Position numbers and translations under genes: made by a program. From Planctomycetota bacterium (GTDB taxonomy: Bacteria > Planctomycetota > Phycisphaerae > SM23-33): DNA of 64,000 nt. Of this stretch, positions 62,865 to 64,000 are shown in pieces. The stretch lies in assembly GCA_009908915.1 (NCBI GenBank), contig JAAAOJ010000021.1, positions 1-64,000 on the forward strand, in the 5' to 3' direction. The notes beneath the pieces are model-generated. The model saw only the letters and a program-made list of their open reading frames with translations, was not told the origin of the DNA and ran no database searches. Position 1 is the stretch's first letter, and every line of letters starts with the position of its first letter.

Positions 62865-63266
62865 ATGCCATTGGAATTTCACGAACCGCGCGACCAGGTA
62901 CCCGAGAACGTCGTCGACGAACACCGGGCCGTCACCAGCATGATCGAGGAATTCGAAGCCGTGCTCTGGTACGAGCAACGGGCCGCCGTGACGACCAACC
63001 AGGAACTCAAGGACATCCTCATCCACAACCGCAACGAGGAACGCGAGCACGCGATGATGCTGCTGGAGTGGGTCCGGCGGAATATCGACGGCTTTGACGA
63101 GGAGATGCGAACGTACCTGTTCAAGAATGCACCGATTACCGAACTGGAATCGCTCGCTGAAGGCCACGAAGGCGGTGAGAACGGCGAGCAGCAGACCGCC
63201 TCCGACGGCAGCCTGAATATCGGCTCACTGAAGGGCGGAAAAACCCCAGCCTCCGAGGAGGAATAG
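62865..63266 (+). CDS. Encapsulated ferritin-like protein (encapsulin cargo)
   Basis: 133 residues. The ferroxidase helix pair reads NVVDEHRAVTSMIEEFEAVLWYEQRAAV and LKDILIHNRNEEREHAMMLLEWVRR, with the Glu and Glu-x2-His iron ligands of the EncFtn family. The C-terminus has the encapsulin targeting motif DGSLNIGSLKG followed by an acidic tail. It oxidises Fe2+ inside the encapsulin shell. ATG 62865 follows AAAGGAGA. The stop codon is four bases before the encapsulin start, so the two are one operon. Confidence 0.93.
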   Translation: MPLEFHEPRDQVPENVVDEHRAVTSMIEEFEAVLWYEQRAAVTTNQELKDILIHNRNEEREHAMMLLEWVRRNIDGFDEEMRTYLFKNAPITELESLAEGHEGGENGEQQTASDGSLNIGSLKGGKTPASEEE

Positions 63267-63270
63267 CTAT

Positions 63271-64000
63271 ATGCCAGACATTCTCAAACGCGACCATGCA
63301 CCGATCAGCCAGCGGGCCTGGGGCGAACTGGACGCACAGGCCGGCACGATTTTCCGCGGCTGCCTGACTGGGCGGAAAGTTGTCGACTTCGAGGGCCCGC
63401 AGGGCTGGTCGCTGGCGGCCGTCAACCTCGGCAAGCTGAAGGTCGCTGACAAGAAGACCAACGGCGTCGCCTGGGGCGTCCGCGAAGTTCTGCCGATCAT
63501 CGAGCTGCGACGCCCCTTCGCGCTCAAGCAGATGGAGATCGACAACATCACGCGCGGACAGGAAGACGTCGACCTCGGTCCGCTGGAAGAGGCGGCCCTG
63601 GCGATGGCAACGTTCGAGGACGGCGCGATCTTCAACGGCTTCCAGGACGGCAAGATCAACGGCATGCTGGATGCGTCGAGCCACAAGGCGCTCAAGCTTC
63701 CCAAGGACGTCAACGACTGGCCGGAGGTCATCAGCAAGGCCGTCAAGACCCTCACACAGTTCGGCATCGGCGGGCCGTACCAGTTGATCCTCGGCAGCGA
63801 CGAGTACTTCGACCTCAAGCACACGGCCAAGCACGGCTATCCGCCGAAGCGGGCCATCGCCGAGATGCTGGACACCGAGCCGTTGATGAGCCAGGCCGTT
63901 TCCGGCGGCATGCTGCTATCGACCCGCGGCGGCGACTTCAAACTCACCGTCGGCAAGGACCTGTCGATCGGCTATGCCAGCCACGACCGCGACAACGTCG
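63271..64000 (+). CDS. Encapsulin shell protein, family 1 (partial)
   Basis: 243 residues are visible; the 3' end lies beyond the window. The HK97-like fold begins MPDILKRDHAPISQRAWGELD, with GCLTGRKVVDFEGPQGWSLAAVN as the E-loop/N-arm region, TRGQEDVDLGPLEEAALAMATFEDGAIFNG and AIAEMLDTEPLMSQAVSGGMLLSTRGGDF. Family 1 shells assemble into 24-32 nm cages. GAGGAGG serving as its ribosome site lies at the end of the cargo gene, coupling production of both. Confidence 0.96.
   Translation, partial: MPDILKRDHAPISQRAWGELDAQAGTIFRGCLTGRKVVDFEGPQGWSLAAVNLGKLKVADKKTNGVAWGVREVLPIIELRRPFALKQMEIDNITRGQEDVDLGPLEEAALAMATFEDGAIFNGFQDGKINGMLDASSHKALKLPKDVNDWPEVISKAVKTLTQFGIGGPYQLILGSDEYFDLKHTAKHGYPPKRAIAEMLDTEPLMSQAVSGGMLLSTRGGDFKLTVGKDLSIGYASHDRDNV

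Overview
The window is high-GC bacterial chromosome. A PVC-superphylum signature small protein (19815-20078), a DUF1844 protein, a fused UDPGP-family uridylyltransferase and numerous large secreted HEAT/TPR-type proteins together suggest a planctomycete, most likely of the Phycisphaerae type. That placement is inference from gene content, without any rRNA in the window.

Layout from left to right: a glycoside hydrolase family 3 gene cut by the left edge; a GHMP (galactokinase-like) kinase translationally coupled to an Rrf2 regulator; an HDOD signalling protein; a YmdB-type phosphodiesterase; a secreted HEAT/TPR protein; a CusCBA-type heavy-metal efflux operon (8836-16297); a UDPGP uridylyltransferase; a membrane-anchored SPOR-like protein with the PVC signature protein and an aminotransferase; a HEAT-repeat protein, an SGNH hydrolase and ispG; tRNA-Arg(CCG) with a clear sigma70 promoter; pyrG; a secreted pentein-fold protein pair; DUF1844; a TonB / TonB-dependent receptor pair; a DEAD-box helicase fused by rearrangement to a hemL remnant; a decayed surface-protein gene interrupted by a MITE-like element; a DUF6159 membrane protein; a GH35 beta-galactosidase; and an AMMECR1-like/toroid secreted protein.

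From 45.8 to 59.9 kb lies a catabolic locus. Divergent from a DeoR-family regulator, an operon encodes E2, an AT-rich foreign-looking ATPase, E3, a PHP-type protein, a class II aldolase/SDR fusion and a large zinc-type sugar-phosphate dehydrogenase, ending in a frameshifted mannitol-phosphate-dehydrogenase remnant. On the other side of the regulator lies a fused E1-alpha/beta 2-oxoacid dehydrogenase. The set would take a phosphorylated sugar or sugar alcohol through aldol cleavage to a 2-oxoacid and then to acyl-CoA (inference). The right end has a low-GC pocket of small genes, NikR, a TIM-barrel isomerase, and an encapsulin with its encapsulated ferritin (encapsulin cut by the right edge).

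The most unusual content is repetitive. A two-hairpin palindromic family (copies near 1.4, 25.7, 40.7, 50.0 and 55.2 kb) has one copy sitting in frame inside the E2 linker-coding sequence. A 471-bp element at 38.05 kb has 9-bp terminal inverted repeats and an exact 11-bp target duplication; removing it restores the host reading frame. One copy of the palindromic family is nested in another repeat with the empty site visible elsewhere. Several genes are recently broken (hemL, mannitol dehydrogenase, surface protein, ankyrin, a small 60.1 kb gene), so this stretch has been rearranged actively.
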